Source of the DNA: Pseudomonas sp. Teo4
Lineage (GTDB): Bacteria > Pseudomonadota > Gammaproteobacteria > Pseudomonadales > Pseudomonadaceae
Assembly (NCBI RefSeq): GCF_034387475.1
Contig: NZ_JAXCIL010000002.1
Location: 2,232,001 to 2,296,000, forward strand
Direction of reading: 5' to 3'
DNA length: 64,000 nt
The notes under the pieces are model-generated. The model was given only the letters and a program-made list of their open reading frames with translations. It was not told the DNA's origin and searched no databases. The translations under genes were made by a program, and so were the position numbers. Of this stretch, positions 37,095 to 47,148 are shown piece after piece; within the stretch, counting starts at the first letter, position 1; the number at the start of each line of letters is the position of its first letter.

Positions 37095-40000
37095 TGCCCA
37101 GCCTCATAACGTGGAGTTTCAGGGGTGGCGTCTTGCTCTGGCTCTTTGCTGCCGAACAGCGACGACACTGCGACGAAGAATAGCGGTACCCAGAAGATGG
37201 CCAGTACGGTCGCACTGATCATGCCGCCGATTACGCCGGTGCCGATGGCGTGCTGGCTGCCGGCGCCCGCGCCGCTGGCGATGGTCAACGGTACCACGCC
37301 GAGGATGAAGGCCAGCGAGGTCATGATGATCGGACGCAGACGCATGCGGCACGCCTCGATCGCCGCGTCGTACAGGCTGCGGCCCTGCTCGTGCAGTTCC
37401 TTGGCGAATTCGACGATCAGGATCGCGTTCTTCGCCGCCAGGCCGATGGTGGTCAACAGGCCGACCAGGAAGTACACGTCGTTGGACAAGCCGCGCAGGC
37501 TGGTGGCGACCAGTGCACCGATGATACCCAGCGGCACCACCAGCACGACGGCGATCGGAATCGACCAGCTTTCGTACAGCGCTGCCAGACACAGGAACAC
37601 GAACAGTACCGAGAGGGCGAACAGCGCCGGCATCTGCGAGCCGGACAGTTTTTCCTCATAGGACATGCCGGTCCACGAGTAACCGATACCCGACGGCAGT
37701 TCGCCGACGATGCGCTCGACCTCGGCCATGGCTTCACCGGTGCTGTAGCCCGGTGCCGGGGCACCCAGGATTTCTACCGCTTCCACACCGTTGTAGCGCG
37801 ACAGCTTCGGCGAACCGTAGCTCCACTCGCCCTTGGCGAAGGAGGAGAACGGCACCATCTCGCCCGCGCCGTTGCGCACGTACCACTTCTGCAGGTCTTC
37901 CGGGCTCATCCGCGAGCTTGGCTCGCCCTGGATGTACACCTTCTTGACCCGGCCACGGTCGATGAAGTCGTTGACGTAGCTGGCACCCAAGGCAATCGAC
38001 AGGGTGTTGTTGATGTCGGCGATGGTCACGCCCAGGGCACTGGCACGTTCGTCATCGACGGTCAGCAGGTACTGCGGCTCGTCGTTCAGGCCGTTCGGGC
38101 GCACTGCGCTGAGGATCTTGCTTTGCGCGGCCTTGGCCAGGAACTGGTTGCGCGCTTCCATCAGCTTGGTATGGCCGACACCGGCGCGGTCTTGCAGGAA
38201 CACGTCGAAGCCGGTGGCGTTACCCAGCTCCAGTACCGCTGGCGGGGCGAAGGCGAATACCATCGCATCGCGGAAGCTGAAGAAGTGCTGCTGGGCACGT
38301 TGGGCCAGGGCGAACACGCTGTTTTCCTTCGAACGCTCGTCCCACGGCTTGAGCATGATGAACGCCATACCCGAGCTCTGGCCACGGCCGGCGAAGTTGA
38401 AGCCGTTCACGGTGAACACCGAAGCGACGGTGTCGGCTTCGTCCTTGAGCAGGTACTCACGCATCTGGTCGACCACCACCTGGGTGCGCTCGGCACTGGA
38501 GCCAGCTGGGGTTTGCACCTGGGCGAACAGTACGCCCTGGTCTTCCTCAGGCAGGAACGCCGTTGGGATACGGGCGAACAGCCAGATCATGCCGACCACG
38601 ATCAGGGCGTAGGCGAGCAGGAACGGTACCTTGTTGCGCAAAATGGTGCCGACGCTGCGCTCGTAGCCTTGCACGCTGCGGTCGAAGTTGCGGTTGAACC
38701 AGCCGAAGAAGCCACCCTTGGCCACATGGTGCTCGCCCTTTTTCAGCGGCTTGAGCATGGTGGCGCACAGCGCCGGGGTGAAGATCAACGCCACCAGCAC
38801 CGACAGGCCCATGGCCGAGACGATGGTGATGGAGAACTGGCGATAGATCACACCGGTGGAGCCGCCGAAGAAGGCCATCGGCAGCAGTACCGCCGACAGT
38901 ACCAGGGCGATACCTACCAGGGCGCCCTGGATCTGCCCCATGGAACGCTTGGTCGCCTCCTTGGGCGGCAAGCCTTCCTCGGACATCACCCGCTCGACGT
39001 TTTCCACCACGACGATGGCATCGTCCACCAACAGGCCGATGGCCAGGACCATGGCGAACATGGTCAGGGTGTTGATGCTGAAACCTGCGGCGGCCAGGAT
39101 ACCGAAGGTACCCAGCAACACCACCGGTACGGTCATGGTGGTGATGACGGTGGCGCGGAAGTTCTGCAGGAACAGGTACATCACCAGGAACACCAGGACC
39201 ACCGCTTCGATCAGGGTATGGATAACCCCGCTGATCGACTCGGTCACCACTGGGGTGGTGTCATACGGGAACACGGCCTTCACGCCTGGCGGGAAGAACG
39301 GCTCCAGGTCGCTGATGGTCTTGCGCAGGGCCTTGGCGGTATCCAGGGCGTTGGCACCGGTGGCCAGCTTGACCGCAAGGCCCGACGCTGGCTTGCCGTT
39401 GAACTGCGCGCTGACCGCGTAGTTTTCACCGCCCAGGCCAACGGTTGCCACATCGCCCAGGCGTACCTGGGAGCCATCGCTGTTGACCTTGAGCAGGATC
39501 TTCTCGAACTGCTCGGCGGTCTGCAGGCGGACCTTGCCGATGATGGTGGCGTTGAGCTGGTTGCCAGGCAGGGCAGGCAGGCCGCCGAGCTGGCCGGAGG
39601 ACACCTGGATGTTCTGCGCGCTGACGGCGGTTTTCACATCGACCGGGGTCAGCTGGAACTTGTTGAGCTTGGCCGGATCGAGCCAGATACGCATGGCGTA
39701 CTGGGCACCGAACACCTGGAAGTCACCTACACCGGCCGTCCGCGAGATCGGGTCCTGCATGTTGGAGACGATGTAGTTGGCCAGGTCGTCCTTGGTCATG
39801 CTGCCGTCTTCGGACACCAGACCGATCACCAACAGGAAGTTTTTCACCGCCTTGGTGACGCGGATACCCTGTTGCTGCACTTCTTGCGGCAGCAGCGGGG
39901 TGGCCAGGTTCAGCTTGTTCTGCACCTGAACCTGCGCGGTGTCAGGGTTGGTGCCCTGCTCGAAGGTGGCGGTAATGGTCATGCTGCCGTCGGAGTTACT

Positions 40001-40243
40001 CTCCGAGGACACATAACGCAGGTTGTCGATACCGTTGAGCTGCTGCTCGATGACCTGTACCACGGTGTCCTGCACGGTCTGCGCCGAAGCGCCCGGGTAG
40101 GTCACGGCGATGGCGATGGCCGGCGGCGCGATGCTCGGATACTGGTTGATCGGCAGCTTCAGGATCGACAAGGCGCCGACCAGCATGATCACCAAGGCGA
40201 TCACCCAGGCGAAGATCGGGCGATCGATAAAGAACTTCGACAT
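37091..40243 (-). CDS. ttgB: RND multidrug efflux transporter TtgB
   Basis: Inner-membrane proton-drug antiporter (AcrB/MexB type) that expels solvents, antibiotics and flavonoids. The 1050-residue protein starts [23 protein letters not shown], has the proton-relay [17 protein letters not shown] in TM4, and shows the two porter-domain repeats and twelve TM helices of the HAE1 family. The C-terminus is ETPRYEAGQ. It lies between ttgA (3 bp gap) and ttgC (4 bp overlap). The frame is intact over 3.1 kb, which helps show that sequence quality is good here. Confidence 0.95.
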   Translation of the reverse strand: MSKFFIDRPIFAWVIALVIMLVGALSILKLPINQYPSIAPPAIAIAVTYPGASAQTVQDTVVQVIEQQLNGIDNLRYVSSESNSDGSMTITATFEQGTNPDTAQVQVQNKLNLATPLLPQEVQQQGIRVTKAVKNFLLVIGLVSEDGSMTKDDLANYIVSNMQDPISRTAGVGDFQVFGAQYAMRIWLDPAKLNKFQLTPVDVKTAVSAQNIQVSSGQLGGLPALPGNQLNATIIGKVRLQTAEQFEKILLKVNSDGSQVRLGDVATVGLGGENYAVSAQFNGKPASGLAVKLATGANALDTAKALRKTISDLEPFFPPGVKAVFPYDTTPVVTESISGVIHTLIEAVVLVFLVMYLFLQNFRATVITTMTVPVVLLGTFGILAAAGFSINTLTMFAMVLAIGLLVDDAIVVVENVERVMSEEGLPPKEATKRSMGQIQGALVGIALVLSAVLLPMAFFGGSTGVIYRQFSITIVSAMGLSVLVALIFTPALCATMLKPLKKGEHHVAKGGFFGWFNRNFDRSVQGYERSVGTILRNKVPFLLAYALIVVGMIWLFARIPTAFLPEEDQGVLFAQVQTPAGSSAERTQVVVDQMREYLLKDEADTVASVFTVNGFNFAGRGQSSGMAFIMLKPWDERSKENSVFALAQRAQQHFFSFRDAMVFAFAPPAVLELGNATGFDVFLQDRAGVGHTKLMEARNQFLAKAAQSKILSAVRPNGLNDEPQYLLTVDDERASALGVTIADINNTLSIALGASYVNDFIDRGRVKKVYIQGEPSSRMSPEDLQKWYVRNGAGEMVPFSSFAKGEWSYGSPKLSRYNGVEAVEILGAPAPGYSTGEAMAEVERIVGELPSGIGYSWTGMSYEEKLSGSQMPALFALSVLFVFLCLAALYESWSIPIAVVLVVPLGIIGALVATSLRGLSNDVYFLVGLLTTIGLAAKNAILIVEFAKELHEQGRSLYDAAIEACRMRLRPIIMTSLAFILGVVPLTIASGAGAGSQHAIGTGVIGGMISATVLAIFWVPLFFVAVSSLFGSKEPEQDATPETPRYEAGQ

Positions 40244-40246
40244 GGT

Positions 40247-41401
40247 TTACTCCGCTTTGGCGTCTGCTTTCGCCGTGCTGGCCTGGGTTTGGCCGGCCGG
40301 CTTCTTGACGTTGGTGGCTTCGCCGACCTTGACCTCGACACCCGGACGCACGTATTGCAGCCCTTCGGTGATCAGGCGGTCGCCTGGGTTCAGGCCTTCT
40401 TCGATCAGCCAGTCGCTACCCAGAGTCCGGCTAGCCTTGAGCTGGCGCAGTTCGACTTTGTTTTCCTGGTTGACCACCAGTGCGGTCGGCGCGCCCTTGA
40501 GGTCGCGGGTCACGCCTTGCTGTGGCGCCAGGATGGCGTTGCTGTTGACCCCGGCCTGCAGGCGGGCATGCACGAACATGCCTGGCAGCAGGGTGTGCTC
40601 AGGGTTGGGGAAGATGGCGCGCAGGGTCACCGAACCAGTGGTTTCGTCGACTGCGACTTCAGAGAACTCCAGGCGGCCTTCCTGCTTGAACAGGCTGCCG
40701 TCTTCCAGCACCAGTTGCACCTTGGCAGCGTTGTCGCCGGCCTTCTGCAGCTGGCCACTTTCCAGGTCACGGCGCAGCTTTAGCAGCTCGGCGGTGGACT
40801 GGGTGACGTCGACGTAGATCGGGTCGAGCTGCTGAATGGTGGCCATGGCGTTGCTCTGGCCGTTGCTCACCAGGGCGCCTTCGGTCACCGAAGAGCGGCC
40901 AATGCGGCCGCTGATGGGGGCCAGCACCTTGGTGTAGCGCAGGTCGATCTGGGCGCTTTTGAGCGAAGCCTCGGCCTGCAATCGTTTGGCATTGGCGTCG
41001 TCGTATTCCTGCTTGGAGATAGCCTGCTCGTCGACCAGCTGCTTGTAGCGCTCGGCCAGCGAGCGAGTCGCCTGCAGGTTGGCCTGGGCATTGGCCAGGG
41101 TGGCTTCGTAGACGGACGGGTCGATCTGGTAGAGCTGCTGACCTTCCTTGACGTCGCTGCCTTCCTTGAACAGGCGCTTGAGAATGATGCCATTGACCTG
41201 CGGACGCACTTCAGCGACCCGATAGGCACTGGTACGCCCCGGCAGTTCCGAGGTGAGGGTGAAGGCTTGTGGCTGGATGGTCACGACGCCGACCAGAGGC
41301 GCCTGCGCTGCGGGCGCTGCCTCTTCTTTCTTACAGCCACTGAGCAGGGTTGCCAGGGCGACGGCGGAAACCAGAGCGGTAACGGCTGGCTTGAATTGCA
41401 T
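40247..41401 (-). CDS. ttgA: Efflux periplasmic adaptor TtgA
   Basis: Membrane-fusion protein linking TtgB to TtgC. The 384-residue lipoprotein has a lipobox ALATLLSGC near residue 23. It reads LPGRTSAYRVAEVRPQVNGIILKRLFKEGSDVKEGQQLYQIDP (lipoyl half), a coiled-coil hairpin (NLQATRSLAERYKQLVDEQAISKQEYDDANAKR) and RYTKVLAPISGRIGRSSVTEGALV. It is the first gene of the operon and is controlled by the TtgR operator just upstream. Confidence 0.94.
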   Translation of the reverse strand: MQFKPAVTALVSAVALATLLSGCKKEEAAPAAQAPLVGVVTIQPQAFTLTSELPGRTSAYRVAEVRPQVNGIILKRLFKEGSDVKEGQQLYQIDPSVYEATLANAQANLQATRSLAERYKQLVDEQAISKQEYDDANAKRLQAEASLKSAQIDLRYTKVLAPISGRIGRSSVTEGALVSNGQSNAMATIQQLDPIYVDVTQSTAELLKLRRDLESGQLQKAGDNAAKVQLVLEDGSLFKQEGRLEFSEVAVDETTGSVTLRAIFPNPEHTLLPGMFVHARLQAGVNSNAILAPQQGVTRDLKGAPTALVVNQENKVELRQLKASRTLGSDWLIEEGLNPGDRLITEGLQYVRPGVEVKVGEATNVKKPAGQTQASTAKADAKAE

Positions 41402-41497
41402 GAGGATCCTCGGGTCGCAAGAGCAGGGAGACGCTCAAGAGTAATGGAAGAGTCTTGTCAGAAAAAAATCTATCCGGTGGATAAATAGCTTACTAAC

Positions 41498-41537
41498 GAA
41501 TATACTTACATTCACGGTTGTTTGTAAATACCGCTGG
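41498..41537. promoter_or_regulatory. TtgR operator in the ttgA-ttgR intergenic region
   Basis: A pseudo-palindrome (GAATATACTTACATTCAC then GGTTGTTTGTAAATACC) with TTACA / TGTAA half-sites 12 bp apart closely resembles the operator reported for TtgR of strain DOT-T1E. It lies between the divergent ttgA and ttgR promoters, so a single site can repress both; plant phenolics and antibiotics release TtgR. Confidence 0.85.
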
Positions 41538-41657
41538 GTGGTACTCGGCTACTGCCACAGCCCTTGATTAGCCTGTCCGGAAGGTGCTCTGCAGAGGCAG
41601 CTCCGGTGGTTTCCCCGCACGCGACGCGCGTTCGGGCCCAAATGAGGTTGTACTGCC

Positions 41658-42290
41658 ATGGTCCGTCGAACCAAAGAAGAAGCCCAGGAAACCCGCGCCC
41701 AGATCATCGAGGCGGCGGAAAAGGCCTTCTACAAGCGCGGGGTTGCGCGAACCACCCTGGCCGACATCGCCGAACTGGCGGGTGTGACCCGGGGGGCGAT
41801 CTATTGGCACTTCAATAATAAGGCTGAGCTGGTTCAGGCGCTGCTGGACAGCCTGCACGAAACCCACGACCACCTGGCGCGTGCCAGCGAAAGCGAAGAC
41901 GAACTGGACCCGCTTGGCTGCATGCGCAAGCTGCTGCTGCAAGTGTTCAACCAGCTGGTGCTCGACGCCCGAACCCGGCGTATCAATGAAATCCTGCATC
42001 ACAAGTGCGAGTTCACCGATGACATGTGTGAAATTCGCCAGCAGCGCCAGGGCGCGGTACTGGACTGTCACGAAGGCATTACCTTGGCACTGGCCAATGC
42101 AGTGCGCCGGGGCCAGTTGCCTGCCGAACTGGATGTAGCACGTGCGGCCATCGCGATGTTCGCCTATGTCGATGGCTTGATCGGGCGTTGGCTGTTGCTG
42201 CCGGACAGTTTCGACCTGTTGCGCGATGTCGAACAATGGGTCGACACCGGGCTGGATATGCTGCGCTTGAGCCCGGCGCTGCGCAAATGA
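41658..42290 (+). CDS. ttgR: TetR-family repressor TtgR
   Basis: Repressor of ttgABC and of itself. The 210-residue protein starts [28 protein letters not shown], with helix-turn-helix [34 protein letters not shown], as in AcrR/TtgR. The remaining residues form the all-helical drug-binding pocket. It is divergent from ttgA. Its size equals that recalled for TtgR of DOT-T1E. Confidence 0.94.
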   Translation: MVRRTKEEAQETRAQIIEAAEKAFYKRGVARTTLADIAELAGVTRGAIYWHFNNKAELVQALLDSLHETHDHLARASESEDELDPLGCMRKLLLQVFNQLVLDARTRRINEILHHKCEFTDDMCEIRQQRQGAVLDCHEGITLALANAVRRGQLPAELDVARAAIAMFAYVDGLIGRWLLLPDSFDLLRDVEQWVDTGLDMLRLSPALRK

Positions 42291-42318
42291 CACTTTGTTA
42301 AGGATTGTGATGAAGTGT

Positions 42319-42342
42319 TTCCCCCTTGTATTAAGGGGGAAT
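42319..42342. terminator. Bidirectional terminator between ttgR and the drug exporter
   Basis: The stem CCCCCTT / AAGGGGG with loop GTATT is flanked by TTT on the left and AATTAA on the right, between two convergent genes. Confidence 0.75.
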
Positions 42343-42349
42343 TAACGGG

Positions 42350-43801
42350 CTAGCGTCCCCGCAGTTGGCGGTCAGGCAGCGCCAGCGCCGCCAGCAACCC
42401 CAGTACAGCAGCCACTGCACTCCCCATCAACAGATGCCGGAATGTCTCCAGCAGCCGCGCCTGGGTCAGCGGGTCTGCCTCGCCAGCTTTAAGACTTCCC
42501 AGCAACGGATTGCCCAGCGACTCGAAACCACCCTGGTGCAGCAATGCCAGCAGCAAGCTGGACATGCACGCCACCCCCATGGCCCCGCCGAGCGAGCGGA
42601 AGAGGTTGGTGGTGCTGGTGGCCACGCCAATGTCCTTGATGTCTACCGCACTCTGCGTGCCCACCAGTGAAGTTGGGAACTGCAACCCACATGCGACTCC
42701 GGTCAGCAGCATGAAGAGGCCACTGAGCAGCCCGGATTGTGGCGGGGTCATGGCCATGGCGAAGATCGCCACCGGCATCAGCAGCGCGCCGGCCAGAATC
42801 TGCGGTTTGTAGCGCCCGGTGAAGCTGGTTAGCCGTCCGCCGGTAAAGGCTCCAATCGGCAGGCCCATGGCCAGCGGCAGCAGGTGCAGCGCGGCGCTGT
42901 CGGCACCGGCACCGGTAATGCCCTGATAGCGCAGCGGCATGAGCATGCTCAGCGAGATCGACTGGAAACTGGCGAAGAAAATCACGCACCAGCACAACAC
43001 CGCGACGCGGTTGCCGAACAGATCGAGCGGTAGCAGCGGTTCGCGGCAGCGACGTTCGTGCGTAATAAAAAGGACCAGCCCAAGCCCGGCGCTGGCGAAC
43101 AGGGCCAGTACCGGGGGCGCGCTCCAGCCCTGGCCTTGGCCGACCAGCGTAATGCCCAGCAGCAGGCTGCCCAGGCCGAGAATCAACAGCACCGCGCCAA
43201 GGTAATCGACCTGCGCCTCGCGACGTTTGACCGGCATGTCGCCCAAGGCCCGGCGGATCGCCCACAGCGCGAACAACCCCAGTGGCAGGTTGATCCAGAA
43301 CACCCAGCGCCAGGACAGGTACTCGGTGAGCCAGCCGCCGAGGACTGGCCCGGCCACGCTGGCCAGGGCGTACATGCTGCTGAAATACCCCTGGTAGCGG
43401 CCCCGCTCCCGAGGTGGCACGAAGTCGCCGATGATCGCTTGGCTCACCGACACCATGCCGCCTGCACCCACCCCTTGCAGCACGCGGGCCAGCACCAGTT
43501 GCTGCATGTCCTGGGCCAGGGCGCAGGCGACCGAAGCCAGGGTGAACAGGGTGATACCGGTGAGGATCATGCGCCGGCGCCCGTACAGGTCGCCCAGCTT
43601 GCCGTAGATCGGCACGGCCACGGTCATGGCCACCATGTAGCCAGAGATGACCCACGCCAGCAGTTCGACGTCGTTGAACTGCGCCGAGATGGCAGGCAAC
43701 GAGATGGCGACGATGGTCTGGTCGAGGGCGCCGAGGAAGATGGCCAGCATCAACGCGGTGAGGACGTTGCGCAGAACGGCGGGGGGCAGGGCGGCGGTCA
43801 C
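42350..43801 (-). CDS. MFS multidrug exporter, EmrB/QacA (DHA2) family
   Basis: The 483-residue, 14-TM drug:H+ antiporter has motif D1 (FLGALDQTIVAISLPAISAQF), loop 2-3 motif A (GKLGDLYGRRRMILTGI), motif B (LVLARVLQGVGAGGMVSVSQAII) and motif C (ASVAGPVLGGWLTEYLSWRWVFWINLPLG). The start is GTG at 43801. No EmrA partner lies next to it, unlike E. coli emrAB, so it probably acts alone. It is convergent with ttgR; adjacency to ttg genes suggests a drug-resistance neighbourhood. Confidence 0.88.
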   Translation of the reverse strand: MTAALPPAVLRNVLTALMLAIFLGALDQTIVAISLPAISAQFNDVELLAWVISGYMVAMTVAVPIYGKLGDLYGRRRMILTGITLFTLASVACALAQDMQQLVLARVLQGVGAGGMVSVSQAIIGDFVPPRERGRYQGYFSSMYALASVAGPVLGGWLTEYLSWRWVFWINLPLGLFALWAIRRALGDMPVKRREAQVDYLGAVLLILGLGSLLLGITLVGQGQGWSAPPVLALFASAGLGLVLFITHERRCREPLLPLDLFGNRVAVLCWCVIFFASFQSISLSMLMPLRYQGITGAGADSAALHLLPLAMGLPIGAFTGGRLTSFTGRYKPQILAGALLMPVAIFAMAMTPPQSGLLSGLFMLLTGVACGLQFPTSLVGTQSAVDIKDIGVATSTTNLFRSLGGAMGVACMSSLLLALLHQGGFESLGNPLLGSLKAGEADPLTQARLLETFRHLLMGSAVAAVLGLLAALALPDRQLRGR

Positions 43802-44253
43802 GGGGCTTACCTTGTATGGGCTTTTGGCAGCGGCCCGTTCGCGGGTAAACCCGCTCCCACAGGTACTGCGCTGGTTTCAATAACAGCGAGGCACCTGTGG
43901 GAGCGGGTTTACCCGCGAACGGGCGGGCGCGAATACCGAGAGTGTAACCCGAGTTAGGTAGCTCCCTATGTACTATCTGCATCCCCTATGCAAGATCGGC
44001 ATTGGCGCATTCATCCAGTGCTGCATGGCCGCGTGATATCTTGGCAGAGCCGCAGAGGCTGAAATCCGGGGCTTGCCCCAGCTTGGTGCAACCTGCAAAA
44101 GCCGGATTTTCTCGTCACTGTATCCCATACCTTTTATTCCTCTGCCTGCATGTCGAGCATGACCGCCCAGATGGCGACGGTTGGAACAGGTCAGGTAGAC
44201 CCGATTCAGAGGTCGGTAGCAACCGTTCAATTTCACGTTATTGCGGAGTGATC
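43802..44253. other. Intergenic region with a REP pair upstream of oxaloacetate decarboxylase
   Basis: It contains the REP pair at 43829-43927; the remaining 320 bp hold no credible gene. A small GGGGCTTGCCCC hairpin (44070-44081) and an A/T-richer stretch near 44120 could belong to the promoter and leader of the next gene. Confidence 0.45.
43829..43927. repeat. REP pair (GCGGGTAAACCCGC type)
   Basis: GCCCGTTCGCGGGTAAACCC and GCTCCCACAGG are mirrored about 50 bp later by the full complement ending GCGAACGGGC. It lies next to the exporter start. Confidence 0.85.
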
Positions 44254-45123
44254 ATGCCCAAGGCTTCCCATAAAGATCTGCGTATTGCCTTCCGCGAGCT
44301 GCTCGCTTCAGGTTCCTGCTATCACACAGCGTCCGTATTCGATCCGATGTCGGCGCGCATTGCCGCTGACCTGGGCTTCGAAGTGGGCATTCTCGGTGGC
44401 TCGGTGGCCTCGTTGCAGGTGCTGGCCGCGCCGGACTTCGCCCTGATCACCCTGAGCGAATTCGCCGAACAAGCCACCCGTATCGGCCGTGTGGCCCAGT
44501 TGCCGGTTCTGGCGGACGCCGACCACGGCTACGGCAACGCGCTCAACGTCATGCGCACCGTCATCGAGCTGGAGCGCGCCGGTGTTGCTGGCCTGACCAT
44601 CGAGGACACCCTGCTGCCTGCCCAATTCAGCCGCAAGTCCACCGACCTGATTTCGGTCGAGGAAGGGGTCGGCAAGATTCGCGCGGCCATCGAGGCACGC
44701 GTCGATTCGTCGATGGCGATCATCGCCCGCACCAACGCCGGGGTGCTGAGCACCGAAGAAATCATCGTGCGCACCCAGAGCTACCAGAAGGCCGGTGCCG
44801 ATGGCATCTGCATGGTGGGCGTGAAGGATTTCGATCAGCTGGAGCAGATTGGCGAGCACCTGAACGTGCCGATGATGCTGGTGACCTACGGCAACCCGAA
44901 CCTGCGCGACGACGAGCGCCTGGCGCGCCTGGGCGTACGGGTCGTGGTCGACGGCCATGCCGCGTATTTCGCCGCGATCAAGGCCACCTACGACTGCCTG
45001 CGCCTGCAACGGGGCCAGCAGAACAAGTCGGAAAACCTCAGCGCGACCGAGCTTTCGCACACCTACACCCAGCCGGAGGACTACATCCGCTGGGCCAAGG
45101 AGTACATGAGCGTCGAGGAGTGA
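44254..45123 (+). CDS. Oxaloacetate decarboxylase (PEP mutase/isocitrate lyase superfamily)
   Basis: The 289-residue soluble enzyme has an HD-type TIM barrel. It shows [29 protein letters not shown], the Mg-binding block [21 protein letters not shown], and [14 protein letters not shown]. Pseudomonas proteins of this exact type (PA4872-like) decarboxylate oxaloacetate to pyruvate rather than acting as the carboxyphosphonoenolpyruvate mutase of older annotations. GCGGAG precedes ATG 44254; upstream in-frame residues from 44002 look non-coding. Confidence 0.88.
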   Translation: MPKASHKDLRIAFRELLASGSCYHTASVFDPMSARIAADLGFEVGILGGSVASLQVLAAPDFALITLSEFAEQATRIGRVAQLPVLADADHGYGNALNVMRTVIELERAGVAGLTIEDTLLPAQFSRKSTDLISVEEGVGKIRAAIEARVDSSMAIIARTNAGVLSTEEIIVRTQSYQKAGADGICMVGVKDFDQLEQIGEHLNVPMMLVTYGNPNLRDDERLARLGVRVVVDGHAAYFAAIKATYDCLRLQRGQQNKSENLSATELSHTYTQPEDYIRWAKEYMSVEE

Positions 45124-45142
45124 TCGGCGTGGTGCGCCGAGG

Positions 45143-45316
45143 TCAACGTACGGCGCTCAAGGTTGCACTTTGAGGCACGCAATGCTCGTGCTGACAACTG
45201 GCTGCTGAGTTGGGTTGGCTGCGAAGCAGCTCCACCCGCCAGCACGCCGAGCCGTAAACCCCAGCCACGGCCAGCAGCATTACAACTAGGGCGATTCTTC
45301 TGGTCTTGATGCCCAT
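45143..45316 (-). CDS. Small single-pass membrane protein
   Basis: The 57-residue protein MGIKTRRIALVVMLLAVAGVYGSACWRVELL... has a basic start and one hydrophobic helix, so it could be an anchored or cleaved small envelope protein. The C-terminal half contains two cysteines (CQHEHC). A textbook GGAGG lies eight bases before ATG 45316 (a GTG nine bases earlier is an alternative). It is convergent with the oxaloacetate decarboxylase and follows the next LysR gene at a 47-bp distance. No family was recognised. Confidence 0.6.
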   Translation of the reverse strand: MGIKTRRIALVVMLLAVAGVYGSACWRVELLRSQPNSAASCQHEHCVPQSATLSAVR

Positions 45317-45363
45317 GGTGCTCACCTCCAGTCACGGCAACAGGTGATACACCTAAGCATAGG

Positions 45364-46290
45364 TCAGCCGTGATGCCCCGCCAGGTCAAGTCCCTGGTCC
45401 CACTCGGGTTCTTCTTGAAAGCGTTGCACCAGAAAATCCAGCATGCTGCGTAAGGTCGCTGGCATATGCTTGCGCGAGGTGTAAACCGCGTTCAGGCTCA
45501 ACGCCTGCGGTTGTGCCTCTGGTAGCACGCGCACCAACTCGCCATTACGTAATGCAGCGGCAGCCAGGTAACTAGGCAGCATGGCGATACCTGCGTCGGC
45601 CAACGCTGCAGTCTGCAGTGTCATCGCCTCATTGGCCGTGATATTGCCTGCAACGGGTACGGCGATCTGCTGGCCGTTCACTTCAAATTGCCACAGGCTG
45701 TGCCCGAAGTACGCATGGGTCAGGCAGTTGTGTCGGCTCAAATCCTCGACCCGCTGTGGCGTGCCGTGTTCACGCAGATACGCAGGCGATGCGCACACCA
45801 CCGAACGGCACACGCTCAGGCGTCGGGCGATCAGGTTCGGGTCCAGGTCGTTGCTGGTGCGAATGGCCAGGTCGATACGCTCGTCCACCAGGTTGACCGT
45901 GCGGTCCAGCACCTGCAATTCGACCTTGACCCCAGGGTAGCGCCGCACGTAATCGGCCACAGCAGCCACCAACTGTGCCTGAGCGAACGAGGTACTGACG
46001 CTGATGCGCAGTTCGCCACGCGGCGCGTCATCCGGCTGGCGCACGGCGGTTTCCAGCTCACCCGCCAGTTCCAGCAACTGGCGACAGCGGGGCAAGGTTT
46101 GCTGGCCGGCGGCGGTCAGGCTCAATTTGCGCGTGGTGCGCTGCATGAGCCGGGCGCCGACCCAGTCCTCCAGTTCCGCCAAGTAGCGCGAAACGACTGG
46201 CCGCGATAACTGCAGATGGTCCGCCGCCGCCGATTGGCTACCCAGGTCGACGACGGTGACGAAGACGCGCATGGCGTTCAGACGGTCCAT
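45364..46290 (-). CDS. LysR-family transcriptional regulator
   Basis: The 308-residue protein has an N-terminal winged helix MDRLNAMRVFVTVVDLGSQSAAADHLQLSRPVVSRYLAELEDWVGARLMQRTTRKLSLT and an effector domain (ELRISVSTSFAQAQLVAAVADYVRRYPGVKVELQVLD) of the AaeR/DsdC-like branch that controls adjacent oxidoreductases. It is divergently transcribed from the NAD(P)-binding protein at 46437 with a 146-bp shared promoter region, which is the likely target. Confidence 0.88.
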   Translation of the reverse strand: MDRLNAMRVFVTVVDLGSQSAAADHLQLSRPVVSRYLAELEDWVGARLMQRTTRKLSLTAAGQQTLPRCRQLLELAGELETAVRQPDDAPRGELRISVSTSFAQAQLVAAVADYVRRYPGVKVELQVLDRTVNLVDERIDLAIRTSNDLDPNLIARRLSVCRSVVCASPAYLREHGTPQRVEDLSRHNCLTHAYFGHSLWQFEVNGQQIAVPVAGNITANEAMTLQTAALADAGIAMLPSYLAAAALRNGELVRVLPEAQPQALSLNAVYTSRKHMPATLRSMLDFLVQRFQEEPEWDQGLDLAGHHG

Positions 46291-46436
46291 GATTTGCCCG
46301 ATTTTAGAAACAAACTATGTCCGAGCATCGCATTTTTCGTAATGGATTGGGCAACTAAGCTGATGAGCATTCTGCTGTTGGTGTCGTCACTGACGATCCG
46401 CAGTGGTCATTCCCGTTATCGGATGGAGTGTTGTTC

Positions 46437-47051
46437 ATGAGCAAGATCGCAATCATCGGTGCCACCGGCCGCGCTGGCGGCCAGTTGCTGGAAGAGGCCC
46501 TGCGCCGTGGTCACAGCGTTGTCGCGATTGCCCGTGACCCTTCGCGCTTGCAAGGGCGTGCAGGTGTCACCGTCAAGGCGCTGGATGCCAAGGACAGTGC
46601 TGCCTTGCAGGCGGCTGTTGCAGGCGTGGACGCAGTGCTGAGCGCCGCGCACTTCTCGACCATCGAGCCGCAGGCGATCATCGAGCCGGTCAAACGCGCC
46701 GGGGTCAAGCGCCTGCTGGTGGTGGGTGGTGCTGGCAGCCTGCTGCTGCCGTCCGGACAGCGGGTGATCGACAGCCCTGACTTCCCCGAGGAGTACAAGG
46801 CCGAGGCTAGCGCAGGGGTGCGATTCCTCGAGGCGTTGCGCGAGGAAACGGCCCTGGACTGGACCTTCCTGTCGCCTTCGGCGGAGTTCGTCGAGGGTGA
46901 GCGTACGGGGCATTACACGCTCGGCAAGGATCATCTTTTGATCGGTAAAGACGGCAAGAGCTGGATCACTTTTGCCGACTTCGCCATTGCCCTGATCGAC
47001 GAGTTGGAAAAACCGGCGCATTCGCGGCAGCGGTTTACCGTCGGGTACTGA
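46437..47051 (+). CDS. NAD(P)-binding oxidoreductase (atypical short-chain/NmrA-like)
   Basis: The 204-residue Rossmann protein reads MSKIAIIGATGRAGGQLLEEALRRGHSVVAIARDPSRL with a GxTGxxG dinucleotide loop, then VDAVLSAAHF, then RLLVVGGAGSLLL. This matches the SDR_a5/YwnB-like NAD(P)H-binding family whose members act as quinone reductases or stress proteins. GGATGGAG precedes the ATG. It is probably controlled by the divergent LysR. The substrate is unknown. Confidence 0.82.
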   Translation: MSKIAIIGATGRAGGQLLEEALRRGHSVVAIARDPSRLQGRAGVTVKALDAKDSAALQAAVAGVDAVLSAAHFSTIEPQAIIEPVKRAGVKRLLVVGGAGSLLLPSGQRVIDSPDFPEEYKAEASAGVRFLEALREETALDWTFLSPSAEFVEGERTGHYTLGKDHLLIGKDGKSWITFADFAIALIDELEKPAHSRQRFTVGY

Positions 47052-47052
47052 G

Positions 47053-47142
47053 TTGCCCTCATCGCCGGCAAGCCGGCTCCCACAGGTGCTGCGGTGATCT
47101 CAAGATCGTCGCGGTCCATGTGTGTGCCGGCTTGCCGGCGAT
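47053..47142. repeat. Composite REP element with conserved spacer
   Basis: CTCATCGCCGGCAAGCCGGC and the inverted GCCGGCTTGCCGGCGAT enclose GATCTCAAGATCGTCGCGG and TCCATGTG, the same spacer sequence found in the composite element at 2503-2705. It lies between convergent genes. Confidence 0.8.
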
Positions 47143-47148
47143 TGGCCT

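Noticed and set aside
37250..40783. A very long open frame (1177 codons) antisense to ttgB, and similar long frames opposite fumA, pykA, the chemoreceptor and bglX
   Set aside because: They mirror real genes in high-GC DNA, have biased His/Gln/Arg-rich composition, no ribosome sites and no family motifs.
43928..44253. A riboswitch or sRNA upstream of oxaloacetate decarboxylase
   Set aside because: Only a 5-bp GGGGC/GCCCC hairpin was found, with no recognisable conserved fold.
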